The translations under genes and the position numbers were made by a program. Below the pieces are notes generated by a model, which was given only the letters and a program-made list of their open reading frames with translations, had not been told where the DNA came from and did not search any database. Of a stretch of DNA of 64,000 nt, positions 15,610-24,128 are shown in pieces. Origin of the DNA: Frondihabitans australicus (GTDB lineage: Bacteria; Actinomycetota; Actinomycetes; Actinomycetales; Microbacteriaceae); contig NZ_RBKS01000001.1 in NCBI RefSeq assembly GCF_003634555.1, positions 930,001-994,000 of the forward strand. Direction: 5' to 3'. Each line of letters begins with the position of its first letter. Position 1 is the stretch's first letter.

Positions 15610-16446
15610 TCAGCGGGCCAAGGCCCCGACGATGCGGAGGATCGTCCCCATGTCGTCGGCCGCGGCCTCGGGGGTGGCCGGCGCGAACGAGCAGAGGCCG
15701 GCGCCGACGAGCTCGAAGCGGGCCCGCAGCTCCTGGATCGTCTGCACCAGGGTGGCCGGCGCGAGACCGAAGGGCTGCGGGTCGAGGAGGCCGTCGAACT
15801 CCGACGGGTCGAGCACGTCGAGATCGACGTGGATGTACACCGAGGATGCCCCCGTCGCGGCCACGGCCTCGACGACCTCGGCCGGGTCCAGCTCGAACGC
15901 CGACACCGTCGTGATGCCGGCCTCCTCGATGTAGGCGTCTTCGGCGTCGTCGTAGGTGCGGGCCCCGGCGAGGACGACCCGGCTCGGCTCGAGCCGCGGA
16001 GTGCCCGCCGCTGCCGCGGGCAGGGACGCAGCCGCGAACTCGCCGTCGGCGCGCCCCAGCAGAGCCCCGAGCACCATGCCGCTGAACGCGCCGCTCTCGC
16101 TGGTCGCGGGCGAGTTGAGGTCGGGATGCGCGTCGAACCAGACGACCGCCGTGTCGTCGCGCAGAGCGTGCCGGACCGCCGTGAACTCCACACCGCAGTC
16201 GCCGCCGACCACGAGCGCGACCTCGGTCGACTCGTCGAGCACTCGCGAGAGGTCGTTCGACACGGCGGCCACCGACGACAGCCGGTGGATCGCCGTGCCG
16301 AGACCGTCGCCGGCGCCGACCGGCACCTCGACCATCGCGCTCGCCTTCGCGGGCAGGTCTCCGAAGATCGCGTTGGCGCCCTCGGACAGTCTCATCGCAC
16401 GCGGCGAAGGAGACCCCTGCCACTGCGGTACGGCGACGAACCTCAT
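15610..16446 (-). CDS. Arginase/agmatinase/formiminoglutamase-family protein with altered metal ligand
   Basis: A 278-residue ureohydrolase-fold protein. Motif II DAHPDLN (residues 105-111) and motif III HVDLDVLDP keep the binuclear-manganese Asp/His ligands. The first motif, however, reads GGDCGVE (residues 81-87) where GGDHS is normal, so the His ligand is replaced by Cys. This may change the metal or the reaction, or belong to a distinct clade. The substrate cannot be assigned. It starts at ATG 16446, 21 bases after pspA and 13 bases before the crotonase gene, suggesting an operon of four with TPM and PspA. Confidence 0.82.
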   Translation of the reverse strand: MRFVAVPQWQGSPSPRAMRLSEGANAIFGDLPAKASAMVEVPVGAGDGLGTAIHRLSSVAAVSNDLSRVLDESTEVALVVGGDCGVEFTAVRHALRDDTAVVWFDAHPDLNSPATSESGAFSGMVLGALLGRADGEFAAASLPAAAAGTPRLEPSRVVLAGARTYDDAEDAYIEEAGITTVSAFELDPAEVVEAVAATGASSVYIHVDLDVLDPSEFDGLLDPQPFGLAPATLVQTIQELRARFELVGAGLCSFAPATPEAAADDMGTILRIVGALAR

Positions 16447-16467
16447 CCCGTCAGCATGGCATACGGG

Positions 16468-17226
16468 TCAGGATCCGAGAGGCTTCGACTCCCACTCCTC
16501 GACCGGCGCGGCGCCCCCGCCGAGCTTGAGCTGCGCGAGACGGGCCTCGACCTCGGTCTGGGCGTCGAGATTCTCGAGGCTCTCGAACTGCGCGTCGAGA
16601 CTGGAGGCCTGGAGCTCCTGCTGGCCCATGACCTTGGCCTCCTCGCGACGGATCTTGTCCTCGAAGCGGCCGAGGTCGCTGGTCGGGTCGAGCACGTTGA
16701 TGCTGCCGATGGCGTCGTTGACCTTCGACTGGGCCGACGCCATCTTGGAGCGGGCGACGAGCTCGTTGCGCTTGTTGTTGAGGTCTTGGAGCTTCTGCTC
16801 CATCTGCGACAGGCCGGTCTTCAGCTTGTCGACGACCTGGGTCTGCTGGGCGATGGTCGGCTCGGCGTCCTTGGCCTCCTTCTCGCTCGACATCTGGCGG
16901 CCGATCGCGACCTTGGCCAGGTTGTCGAACTTGTCGGCCTCGGTCGTGTTTCCGGCGGTGCGCAGCTCGTCGGCCTTCTTCGAGGCGGCGAGGGCCTTGT
17001 TGCCCCAGTCGGCCGCGGCGTCGACGTCTTCCTTGTGGTCCTGCTCGAGGAGGCGGAGGTTGCCGATCGTCTCCGCGACGGCGTCCTTTGCGTCGGCGAT
17101 GGAGTTCGTGTAGTCGCGGACCAGCTGGTCGAGCATCAGCTTGGGGTCTTCGGCCTGATCGATGAGGTTGTTGATGTTCGCCTTCGTGAGCTGCGCGATG
17201 CGCCCGAAGATCGACTGCTTAGCCAT
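16468..17226 (-). CDS. pspA: PspA/IM30-family membrane-stress protein
   Basis: A 252-residue, almost wholly helical protein starting AKQSIFGRIAQLTKANIN, the amphipathic membrane-binding helix of PspA/IM30. Next come DQAEDPKLMLDQLVRDY and long coiled coils to about residue 220. Family members assemble on the inner face of the membrane and preserve it under stress. The start is ATG at 17226. The gene follows the TPM-domain gene by 81 bases on the same strand, and the two are likely functional partners at the membrane. Confidence 0.92.
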   Translation of the reverse strand: MAKQSIFGRIAQLTKANINNLIDQAEDPKLMLDQLVRDYTNSIADAKDAVAETIGNLRLLEQDHKEDVDAAADWGNKALAASKKADELRTAGNTTEADKFDNLAKVAIGRQMSSEKEAKDAEPTIAQQTQVVDKLKTGLSQMEQKLQDLNNKRNELVARSKMASAQSKVNDAIGSINVLDPTSDLGRFEDKIRREEAKVMGQQELQASSLDAQFESLENLDAQTEVEARLAQLKLGGGAAPVEEWESKPLGS

Positions 17227-17307
17227 CGGTGCTTTCCTTTCGTGATGCCCCGCGTGGGGCGTGAGTGTTCACCTGTCGTCCGAACTGCGCGTCGTGCCGG
17301 TCTCCGG

Positions 17308-19389
17308 TCAGAAGCGGCCTCCGCTGGAGTCGAAGCCGCCGCCGCCGCCTCCGCCTCCGCCGCCTCCGCCGCCTCCGCCCCCGAAGCCGCCGCCTCCGCC
17401 GAAGCCGCCCCCGCCGAAGCCGCCCCCGCCGAAGCCGCCGCCGCCACCCCAGCCGCCGCCTCCGCCGCCGCCGTTGAGGAGACCGCCGATGATGACGCCG
17501 GTGAGGATGCCGCCGAGGTTGGCGCCGCCCTGGCCGCGACCCATGCCGCCGCCGAGACCGCCCATGCCGAAGCCCTGCTGTTGGTACATGCCGACCTCGT
17601 CGTTGGCGTCGTTGGCCGCCGCAGAGGCCATGGCCGCCGCCTGCTGCGCCTCGGCGACCGCAGTGTTCGGGTCGTTCGTGGCCAGGCCGACGGCGGTCTG
17701 CAGGTGCCGCTCGGCCTCGGAGAGCCGGGTGCGCGGCCCCGCGGAGATGGCGCCGCGCCTCGTCTCGATGAAGTCCCGCGCGGCCGAGATCTGACTGCGC
17801 GCGTTGAGGAGGGCCTGGTCGAGCGTGGCCTGGGCGCGCTGCCGAGACACCTCGACGTCGCGGACCGCCGCCATCGCCGTGTCGATCGACGTGTTGGCGG
17901 CCGTCAGCCGGTCGAGCACCGCCAGCGGGTCGTCACGGTTGGCGTCGGCGAAGCCGAGCGCGGCCTGGACCTCCGACACCGCGGGCGCGAGACCCGTGCC
18001 CTGCGTGGCGTCGGCGGCCGGCACCTTCTGAGCGGCCACGAGGTCCTGGCGGAGGTCCTGCGAGGCCGCTTCGATCGAGGCCTGGGCTGTGCCGAGCGAC
18101 GTGCCGGCCTTGTCGATGGCATCGAGCAGCTGGACCACCTGGACGAGCGCCTGCTGACCGCGCTGCACGCTGCCGACGGCCTCGCCCTTATTGTCCGCGG
18201 CGATCTGGCCCTCGGCCTCGGTCGCGGTCTGCTCGACGAACTCGAGCAGGCGGTCGGCCTGGTCGGGGTTCTGGGCGACGCTCGCCACCGCCTTGGCCGA
18301 GTAGGTGGAGGTCAGCGACGCGAGTGTCTTCTCGGCCGAGTCGGCGCGCTGCTTCAGCTCGGCCGCCGACGTGTGCAGGCGCGCGGTGTCGTCCACGACG
18401 GTGGCCTCCGAGGCGCGGAGCTTGTCGTAGGCCTCGGACTGCGCCTCGATGTCGGCGTGCGCGCCCTCGCAGAGCTCGATGATCTGCTCCGTCCACGACC
18501 GGGTCTCCTCGGGCGTGTCGGGAATGTCGTCGTCGAGCTTCTGGCGCAGCTCGAAGGCCTGGCGGACCTTCTGCTTCGCGGAGTCGACGGCCCGCGCGAA
18601 GGGTTCGGCGGCGGCGGAGCCGAACTGAGCCGACGCGAAGTCGACCTCCTGGGTGGCCTGCGTGATCTGGTCGTCGATGCCGACGAGGAGGGCCGCGGCT
18701 CTGCGGGTGAGGTCGGCCTGGGACGCGCGGCTCTTCTCGAGCTCCTGCGCCCTGGAGCGCCGCCGGCGGACCGACACGATGATCACGATCACGACGATGA
18801 TGACGACGACGATGCCGAGGACGATCGGGATCCAGGTGAGGTTCGGCGGCCCTGCGGCCTTGTCGATGCCCGAGGCCATCGCGGTGGCGGCGGCCGCCCA
18901 GTGCGAGTCGCGCAGCTGCGGCACGAGGTCGTTCGTCTCGATCGAGGCGAGGTCGGAGTTGGAGAGCTTCGACGCGGTGTTCTTCTCGACGTCGTACTGG
19001 CGATCCTGCACGGCGATCGACAGGAGGATGTCGTTGGCGCCGAGGTTGTTCAGCTTCGCGGTCGCGGCACCCCACGAGGTGCGATCGGACGGGTTGGAGA
19101 ACGTCGGCACGTAGACGACGAGCAGGTTGATGCCCGTGTCGGAGTTCAGCTTGTTGAGCGACGTCGTGATCGTGGCCTTGTCGCTGCCCGACAGCACGCC
19201 CGCCTGGTCGAGGACGTAGGCGCCGTTCAGGTCGACAGGCGACGTCGCCTGCGCCGCAGGCGCGGGGCCGACGAGGGCGACGGCGGCCGCGGCGACGAGG
19301 AGGCCGTACGTCGCCAGACGGAGGCGGAGAGGGGCGGGCCGGCGCCCAGACCTCGCGCCGGTGCCGATCGGTGTGGGTTCCCGGAACAC
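17308..19389 (-). CDS. TPM-domain membrane protein with coiled-coil region and Gly-rich tail
   Basis: A 693-residue protein starting at GTG 19389 with an AGGAGAG site. A signal segment (residues 24-45, cleavage possible after AQA) leads into a TPM domain (about 50-180, with YVLDQAGVLS and INLLVVYVPTF) that should lie outside the membrane. A single span follows at 186-207, then an RRRR stop and a long helical Ala/Gln-rich cytoplasmic part (210-600). The tail (about 605-693) is nearly all Gly with GGGGFG repeats, ending FDSSGGRF. The TPM family is linked to protein quality control and membrane-complex repair. The neighbouring pspA supports a membrane-stress role; exact activity is unknown. Confidence 0.87.
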   Translation of the reverse strand: MFREPTPIGTGARSGRRPAPLRLRLATYGLLVAAAAVALVGPAPAAQATSPVDLNGAYVLDQAGVLSGSDKATITTSLNKLNSDTGINLLVVYVPTFSNPSDRTSWGAATAKLNNLGANDILLSIAVQDRQYDVEKNTASKLSNSDLASIETNDLVPQLRDSHWAAAATAMASGIDKAAGPPNLTWIPIVLGIVVVIIVVIVIIVSVRRRRSRAQELEKSRASQADLTRRAAALLVGIDDQITQATQEVDFASAQFGSAAAEPFARAVDSAKQKVRQAFELRQKLDDDIPDTPEETRSWTEQIIELCEGAHADIEAQSEAYDKLRASEATVVDDTARLHTSAAELKQRADSAEKTLASLTSTYSAKAVASVAQNPDQADRLLEFVEQTATEAEGQIAADNKGEAVGSVQRGQQALVQVVQLLDAIDKAGTSLGTAQASIEAASQDLRQDLVAAQKVPAADATQGTGLAPAVSEVQAALGFADANRDDPLAVLDRLTAANTSIDTAMAAVRDVEVSRQRAQATLDQALLNARSQISAARDFIETRRGAISAGPRTRLSEAERHLQTAVGLATNDPNTAVAEAQQAAAMASAAANDANDEVGMYQQQGFGMGGLGGGMGRGQGGANLGGILTGVIIGGLLNGGGGGGGWGGGGGFGGGGFGGGGFGGGGGFGGGGGGGGGGGGGGGGFDSSGGRF
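17333..17470 (-). repeat. Gly-codon tandem repeat tract
   Basis: About 140 bases of GCC/TCC-type triplets on the plus strand encode the GGGGFG repeats and poly-Gly at the end of the TPM protein. The tract is highly repetitive and may vary in length between strains by slippage. Confidence 0.85.
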
Positions 19390-19518
19390 TGTTCTCTCCT
19401 GGATCGTCGCGACACGCCGCGGTGGCGCGGAAAAACGGTTGCCTGGCGCCCACGCTATCCGCGAAACGACGCCGATGGCCGGGAGTTTAGCCAGGAGTCT
19501 CGTGCGCTGTATGTCTTA

Positions 19519-20400
19519 ATGGGGAGCGTGCCTCGCGTCCCCGCTCCGCTGCTGGCGGTGGCGGCGATCTTCTCCGTCCAGTTCGGCAGCGCTTTCGCCC
19601 GTCTGCACTTCGACGAGGTCGGTCCGACGGGGGCCGCCACGCTGCGACTCGTCTTCGGTGCGGTGATCCTCGTGGTGGCCGTGCGGCCCCGGGTCGGGCG
19701 CTGGCGTCTGCGGCAGTGGGTGGCCGCGATCCTGCTCGGGTTGGCCCTGGCCGGCATGAACTCGCTGATCTACCTGGCGCTCGCGCGGATCCCCCTCGGC
19801 GTCGCGGTGACGCTCGAGTTCACCGGGCCCCTCGCGGTCGCGCTGGCGCAGACCCGCCGCTGGCGAGACGCCGGCTGGGCCCTGCTCGCGTTCGTCGGGG
19901 TGGTGCTGCTCGGCGTGGGGTCGACCGGATCGATCGCGCTCGGGGGAGTCCTGCTCGCCTTCGGCGCGGCCGCGTTCTGGGCGGGCTACATCTTCGCCTC
20001 CTCGCACGCGGGCCGTCTCATCGACGGCATCGACGGGCTCGTGGTGGCCGTCGTGGTCGCTGCGATCGTCGTGTCGCCGTTCGGCGCCGGTCGCGCCTGG
20101 CACGCGGTGGTGCAGGAGCCGACGCTGGTCGCCGTGTTCCTCGCGGTCGCCCTTCTCACGTCGGCCCTGCCCTACGCCCTGGAGATGGTCGCCCTCCGCC
20201 GCATCGAGACGAGGGTCTTCGGAGTGCTCTCGAGTCTCGGCCCCGCGGTCGCTGCCCTGGCCGGTCTCGTCGTCGTGCACCAGGCCCTCGACGCACGCGA
20301 GATCGTCGCGCTCGTGCTCGTGACGGCCGCCTCCGTGGGCGTTACGGTGACGAGGCGGTCAACCGGTTCTGCGATGTCCCACGATGTCAGCCTCGGCTGA
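19519..20400 (+). CDS. EamA-family (RhtA-like) transporter
   Basis: A 293-residue DMT-superfamily protein with ten hydrophobic segments in two EamA halves. Motifs typical of the RhtA/threonine-homoserine exporter branch include LAVAAIFSVQFGSAFARLHF near the start, PLGVAVTLEFTGPLAVAL and TSALPYALEMVALRRIETRVFG. Export of amino acids is the likely role, by family resemblance. Its ATG at 19519 lacks a good ribosome-binding site; a GTG at 19528 is an alternative. It is divergent from the TPM gene. Confidence 0.85.
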   Translation: MGSVPRVPAPLLAVAAIFSVQFGSAFARLHFDEVGPTGAATLRLVFGAVILVVAVRPRVGRWRLRQWVAAILLGLALAGMNSLIYLALARIPLGVAVTLEFTGPLAVALAQTRRWRDAGWALLAFVGVVLLGVGSTGSIALGGVLLAFGAAAFWAGYIFASSHAGRLIDGIDGLVVAVVVAAIVVSPFGAGRAWHAVVQEPTLVAVFLAVALLTSALPYALEMVALRRIETRVFGVLSSLGPAVAALAGLVVVHQALDAREIVALVLVTAASVGVTVTRRSTGSAMSHDVSLG

Positions 20401-20543
20401 ATCGATGTAACCCGAAAAACCCCGTCTTGCCAGGCGATTCTGGGGATCGGAGGGGTGTTTTGTCCCCCTGGCCGAGGGTACAGTTCTGTCTAGACGGTCG
20501 CTGGTGGTCCCGGCGGCAAACAGCGTCGTTGAGGGAGGACACC

Positions 20544-20759
20544 ATGGGAGCTGTTCTGGAGCGCACATCGCAGGCGGAGGTCGTTCCGCTGGGCGACGGA
20601 TACAGCCGAGTCTCGACGCCCACTGCGGGTGTCATCGGCTTCGTGAAGGAGAGCGCCGGGCGCTACGAGGTCCTGCGCGGTCGGGTGCGGAGCGCCACTC
20701 GCGCTGAGGGTGCCTACGGCTCGCTCGACGTCGCGGTCATCGCACTGACGTACTCCTGA
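20544..20759 (+). CDS. Small hypothetical protein (71 residues)
   Basis: ATG 20544 follows an excellent GAGGGAGG site (20531-20538). The 71-residue product (MGAVLERTSQAEVVPLGDGY at the start, ending DVAVIALTYS) is soluble and beta-rich with no membrane span. The strong ribosome-binding site and a hairpin after the gene support a real, separately transcribed gene. Function unknown. About 143 bases separate it from the EamA gene; that gap holds T-rich, promoter-like sequence near 20460-20490 but no clear hexamer pair. Confidence 0.72.
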   Translation: MGAVLERTSQAEVVPLGDGYSRVSTPTAGVIGFVKESAGRYEVLRGRVRSATRAEGAYGSLDVAVIALTYS

Positions 20760-20789
20760 TCGGCGCCTGCTGATCCATCGCGGCTGCGG

Positions 20790-20807
20790 GGCGACCGACT
20801 GGTCGCC
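20790..20807 (+). terminator. Small hairpin after the 71-residue gene
   Basis: GGCGACC and GGTCGCC form a perfect 7-bp stem with loop GACT, 31 bases after the stop codon. A second imperfect stem at about 20824-20864 may end the tRNA transcript coming from the other strand. Confidence 0.55.
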
Positions 20808-20886
20808 TGCCCTGCGAACACTTCGAGCGGCTCGGAGCCTCACGGTTCCGGGCCGCTTCTCGCTGCCCGGACCGTGGCGTGGAATG

Positions 20887-20958
20887 TGCCCCCAGTAGGA
20901 TTCGAACCTACGCCCCTGCCTCCGGAGGGCAGTGCTCTATCCCCTGAGCTATGGGGGC
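20887..20958 (-). tRNA. tRNA-Arg (anticodon CCG)
   Basis: The minus strand folds into a complete cloverleaf. The acceptor stem is GCCCCCA with TGGGGGC and discriminator A. The D arm is GCTC-GAGC, the anticodon stem CTGCC-GGCAG holds loop CTCCGGA (anticodon CCG), and the T arm is GTAGG-TTCGAAT-CCTAC. It reads Arg codon CGG. No CCA is encoded. A tRNA-Arg close to argS is also found in mycobacteria. Confidence 0.96.
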
Positions 20959-21022
20959 CCAGATGCTTCAACCGTAGCAGTCCTCGAGTGCCCGGTGAGC
21001 CACGACGGGGTTGAGTGGGCGC

Positions 21023-21694
21023 ATGAGCATCGAGACGCGAGACATCCGCCGGATCCTGCGCCAGGCGAAGACCTTCCCGCCCGACATGCCCGCCTTCGAC
21101 GCCGACGCGGCCCCCGACGAGCCGTTGGGGCTCCTGGTCGACTGGCTGTCCGCGGCGATCGAGGCCGGCGTCAACCAGCCGCACGCGATGACCCTGTCGA
21201 CCTGCGACAGCACCGGCCACGTGACGGCCCGCACGCTACTGCTGAAGGACGTCGACGACGCCCTGTGGTTCGCGTCGAGCGACGAGAGTCCCAAGGGGCG
21301 CCAGATGGCCGAGAACCCGCACGTCGCACTGACGCTCTACTGGCGCGAGCAGGGCCGCCAGATCCGGGTCGAGGGCCAGGCGCAGCCGGGCCCGGCCGAA
21401 GTCGGTGCGGCCGACTTCACCGCGCGGCACCCCGACTCGCGCGCTGTCGCGATCGCCCTGCCGCAGTCGAGCGCCTACGACCCTGGGTCGCAGGAGCCGC
21501 AGGCCCGCCTGGCCGCCGCCCGAGAGCTCGTCGCCCAGGACGACGACTTCGCGCCCGACGACTGGACCGCCTACCGGGTCGTGCCCACCGTGGTGGAGTT
21601 CTGGCAGGCGACGACCGGGCGCGACCAGGTCCGCCTCCGCTACGACCGCGTCGGCGAGGGCACCGGCTGGACGAGCACGCGCCTCTGGCCGTGA
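21023..21694 (+). CDS. pdxH: Pyridoxamine 5'-phosphate oxidase family protein (PdxH-like)
   Basis: A 223-residue FMN-dependent oxidase. Characteristic segments are PHAMTLSTCDSTGHVTARTL, the phosphate/FMN-binding LLLKDVDDALWFASSDESPK, LYWREQGRQIRVEG, and the C-terminal WQATTGRDQVRLRY with terminal LWP. The classic enzyme makes pyridoxal phosphate from pyridoxine or pyridoxamine phosphate. The ATG at 21023 (MSIETRDIRRIL) is preferred to a TTG at 21011. The end is convergent with the lipoprotein gene across tandem hairpins. Confidence 0.87.
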   Translation: MSIETRDIRRILRQAKTFPPDMPAFDADAAPDEPLGLLVDWLSAAIEAGVNQPHAMTLSTCDSTGHVTARTLLLKDVDDALWFASSDESPKGRQMAENPHVALTLYWREQGRQIRVEGQAQPGPAEVGAADFTARHPDSRAVAIALPQSSAYDPGSQEPQARLAAARELVAQDDDFAPDDWTAYRVVPTVVEFWQATTGRDQVRLRYDRVGEGTGWTSTRLWP

Positions 21695-21696
21695 GA

Positions 21697-21742
21697 CGCA
21701 GCGGCTGAGAGTCGCCAGCCGCAGCGGCTGAGAGCCGCTAGC
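21697..21742. repeat. Tandem 23-bp repeat forming hairpins between convergent genes
   Basis: Units 21697-21719 and 21720-21742 are identical at 21 of 23 bases, and each contains a stem such as AGCGGCT-GAG-AGCCGCT. The second unit includes the stop codon of the lipoprotein gene. It probably acts as a bidirectional terminator and arose by duplication. Confidence 0.75.
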
Positions 21743-22379
21743 CGCGAGCCTTGAGCACGCCCAGCGCCGAGTCGACGATCGGCTCCGCCCCGCCGGGCTC
21801 GCCGAACGCGGCCGTGTCGGAGATCGCGACGACCCAGTACGACCCGGTGAACGCCTCGGCGGTGCCCGTCTTTCCGTCGAGCGAGAAGTAGCCCTCGCCG
21901 GCGTAGGTGGGCACCTGCTGGCTGGAGGTCACGAGCGCGTTCTTGAGGCGCGTGAGGCTGGCGTCCGAGTACTGCCCGACGGCGAGGGTCATCGTGTCGC
22001 CCGACGACGAGGTCCAGGTGCAGACCGTGCCGTCGTCGGCGGCGATCACGGCCGCGTCGCTCTCGGCCGGCGGCTTCGGCTTCGCGTCGGCGGTCATGCC
22101 CGAGTAGATGGTGAGGACGGACGCGGGTGCGAGCGTGTCGCAGGGGATGCTCAGGGCGGTGGCGTCAAGGGGCGCCGAGCCGGCTGCCCCGGTCGGCGTC
22201 GGCGTCGGCGTGGAGGCGGCGGACGCCTGCGGGGTGTGCGAGGCTGCGCCGGTCGGAGCGCCTGATCCTGTGCACCCGGCCAGGAGCAGCGGGACGGTCA
22301 GCGCGCCCAGCGCCACCGCCGCACCTCGAAGGCGGCGGGCGCGGTCACGGACGGGGGAGTGTCGTGTGGCCGGATGCAT
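21738..22379 (-). CDS. Secreted lipoprotein of unknown function
   Basis: A 213-residue protein with a basic start ([18 protein letters not shown]), a hydrophobic segment and lipobox LLAGC (Cys36), then a Ser/Thr/Pro linker and a folded domain containing [19 protein letters not shown] and [18 protein letters not shown] Cys pair may form a disulfide. The ATG at 22379 is chosen because GGGAAG lies nine bases upstream. It is anchored outside the membrane; I do not recognise the domain. It is divergent from argS. Confidence 0.78.
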   Translation of the reverse strand: MHPATRHSPVRDRARRLRGAAVALGALTVPLLLAGCTGSGAPTGAASHTPQASAASTPTPTPTGAAGSAPLDATALSIPCDTLAPASVLTIYSGMTADAKPKPPAESDAAVIAADDGTVCTWTSSSGDTMTLAVGQYSDASLTRLKNALVTSSQQVPTYAGEGYFSLDGKTGTAEAFTGSYWVVAISDTAAFGEPGGAEPIVDSALGVLKARG

Positions 22380-22435
22380 GCACACCATCTTCCCGTACGC
22401 CCGCCCTGTGCCGAAAAGGGCCGGTCGCGGCCCGG

Positions 22436-22441
22436 TAGGAT
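22436..22441 (+). promoter_or_regulatory. -10 element of a probably leaderless argS transcript
   Basis: TAGGAT lies eight bases before the argS GTG (22450) and no ribosome-binding site is visible, which fits leaderless transcription common in actinobacteria. The -35 region is weak. Confidence 0.55.
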
Positions 22442-22449
22442 TGTCGACC

Positions 22450-24126
22450 GTGACTCCCGCCGAACTTTCCGTCTCGCTGCTCGCCATCGTCCAGGGTGTC
22501 GTCGAGCGCCGACGCGAGGCCGACGCCGAGCTCGCCGAGGTCGCGGTCACCCCCGCCGACGCCGCCCTCGAGCGCCCGAAGAATCGCGACCACGGCGACT
22601 GGGCGTCGAACGTGGCGATGAAGTTCGCGAAGCGACTCGGCACGAACCCGCGCGCTCTCGCCGACGAGATCGCCGGCGACCTCGCCGAGGTCGACGGCAT
22701 CGCCTCGGTCGACGTCGCGGGCCCGGGATTCATCAACATCACGCTCGAGGCCGCCGCCGCCGGTCTCCTCGCGAAGACCATCGTCGACCAGGGCGCCCTC
22801 TACGGCTCGGGCGACTACTACGACGGCGTGACGATCAACCTCGAGTTCGTCTCGGCCAACCCGACCGGCCCGATCCACATCGGCGGCGTCCGCTGGGCCG
22901 CCGTCGGCGACAGCCTCGCCCGCGTGTTCGAGGCGGTCGGCGGTCAGGTGACCCGCGAGTACTACTTCAACGACCACGGCGCGCAGATCGACCGCTTCGC
23001 CCGGAGCCTGGTCGCCTCCGCCCTCGGCGAGCCCACGCCGGAGGACGGCTACGGCGGCGACTACATCTCCGAGATCGCCGCGCGCGTCATCGACACCTTC
23101 GACGGCGACGTCCGCGACCTGCCCCGCGACGAGGCGCAGGAGCTCTTCCGAGCCGTCGGCGTCGAGTTCATGTTCGCCGACATCAAGGCCTCGCTGCACG
23201 ACTTCGGCGTCGACTTCGACGTCTACTTCCACGAGAACTCGCTGCACGAGTCGAAGGCGGTCGAGCGCGCCGTGGCGCGGCTGCGCGAGCTCGGCCACAT
23301 CTACGAGGCCGACGGCGCGACCTGGCTGCGCACCACCGAGTTCGGCGACGACCGCGACCGCGTCGTGATCAAGTCCGACGGCGAGGCCGCCTACATCGCG
23401 GGCGACATCGCGTACTACCTCGACAAGCGCGAGCGCGGCTTCGAGCGCAACATCATCATGCTCGGCGCCGACCACCACGGCTACATCGGCCGCATGATGG
23501 CGATGTGCGCGGCGTTCGGCGACACCCCGGGCGTCAACCTCGAGATCCTCATCGGCCAGCTCGTCAACCTGCTGAAGGACGGCGAGCCCGTCCGCATGTC
23601 GAAGCGTGCCGGTACCGTCGTCTCAATGGAGGACCTCGTCGACGTCGTCGGCGTCGACGCCGCCCGGTACTCGCTGGTGCGCTCGTCGATGGACTCGATG
23701 GTCGACATCGACCTCGACCTCCTCACGAAGAAGAGCAACGACAACCCCGTCTTCTACGTGCAGTACGCCCACGCGCGCACCTGCGCCGTCGACCGCAACG
23801 CGGCCGCATCCGGCGTCGACCGCTCGGCCTTCGACGCGTCGCTTCTCACCCACCCGACCGAGGCTGCTCTGCTCGGCGCGCTCAGCGAGCTCCCGCGCGT
23901 CGTCACGCAGGCCGCCGAGCTGCGCGAGCCGCACCGCGTCGCCCGCTATGTCGAAGAGGTCGCTGGCACCTACCACCGCTGGTACGACGCCTGCCGCGTC
24001 ACGCCGCTGGGCGACGAAGAGGTGACCGACCTGCACCGCACGAGGCTCTGGCTGAACGACGCGGCGGGGCAGGTGATCCGCAACGGTCTCGGCCTCCTGG
24101 GCGTCTCGGCTCCCGAGCGGATGTGA
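22450..24126 (+). CDS. argS: Arginyl-tRNA synthetase
   Basis: A 558-residue class I tRNA synthetase. It has the N-terminal additional domain ([20 protein letters not shown]), the HIGH-type motif in [18 protein letters not shown], the catalytic-domain segment [15 protein letters not shown] and the KMSKS-type motif [17 protein letters not shown]. The C-terminal anticodon-binding DALR domain ends [15 protein letters not shown]. The GTG at 22450 gives the expected N-terminus TPAELS. It opens the conserved argS-lysA-hom-thrC-thrB run; two bases separate it from the next gene. Confidence 0.97.
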   Translation: MTPAELSVSLLAIVQGVVERRREADAELAEVAVTPADAALERPKNRDHGDWASNVAMKFAKRLGTNPRALADEIAGDLAEVDGIASVDVAGPGFINITLEAAAAGLLAKTIVDQGALYGSGDYYDGVTINLEFVSANPTGPIHIGGVRWAAVGDSLARVFEAVGGQVTREYYFNDHGAQIDRFARSLVASALGEPTPEDGYGGDYISEIAARVIDTFDGDVRDLPRDEAQELFRAVGVEFMFADIKASLHDFGVDFDVYFHENSLHESKAVERAVARLRELGHIYEADGATWLRTTEFGDDRDRVVIKSDGEAAYIAGDIAYYLDKRERGFERNIIMLGADHHGYIGRMMAMCAAFGDTPGVNLEILIGQLVNLLKDGEPVRMSKRAGTVVSMEDLVDVVGVDAARYSLVRSSMDSMVDIDLDLLTKKSNDNPVFYVQYAHARTCAVDRNAAASGVDRSAFDASLLTHPTEAALLGALSELPRVVTQAAELREPHRVARYVEEVAGTYHRWYDACRVTPLGDEEVTDLHRTRLWLNDAAGQVIRNGLGLLGVSAPERM

Positions 24127-24128
24127 CG

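Noticed and set aside
17333-17470. CRISPR-like repeat tract
   Set aside because: It is a triplet repeat encoding poly-Gly with no spacers.
15829-19518. Long plus-strand extension upstream of the EamA transporter
   Set aside because: It overlaps four genes on the other strand. Only the part from 19519 shows transporter sequence.
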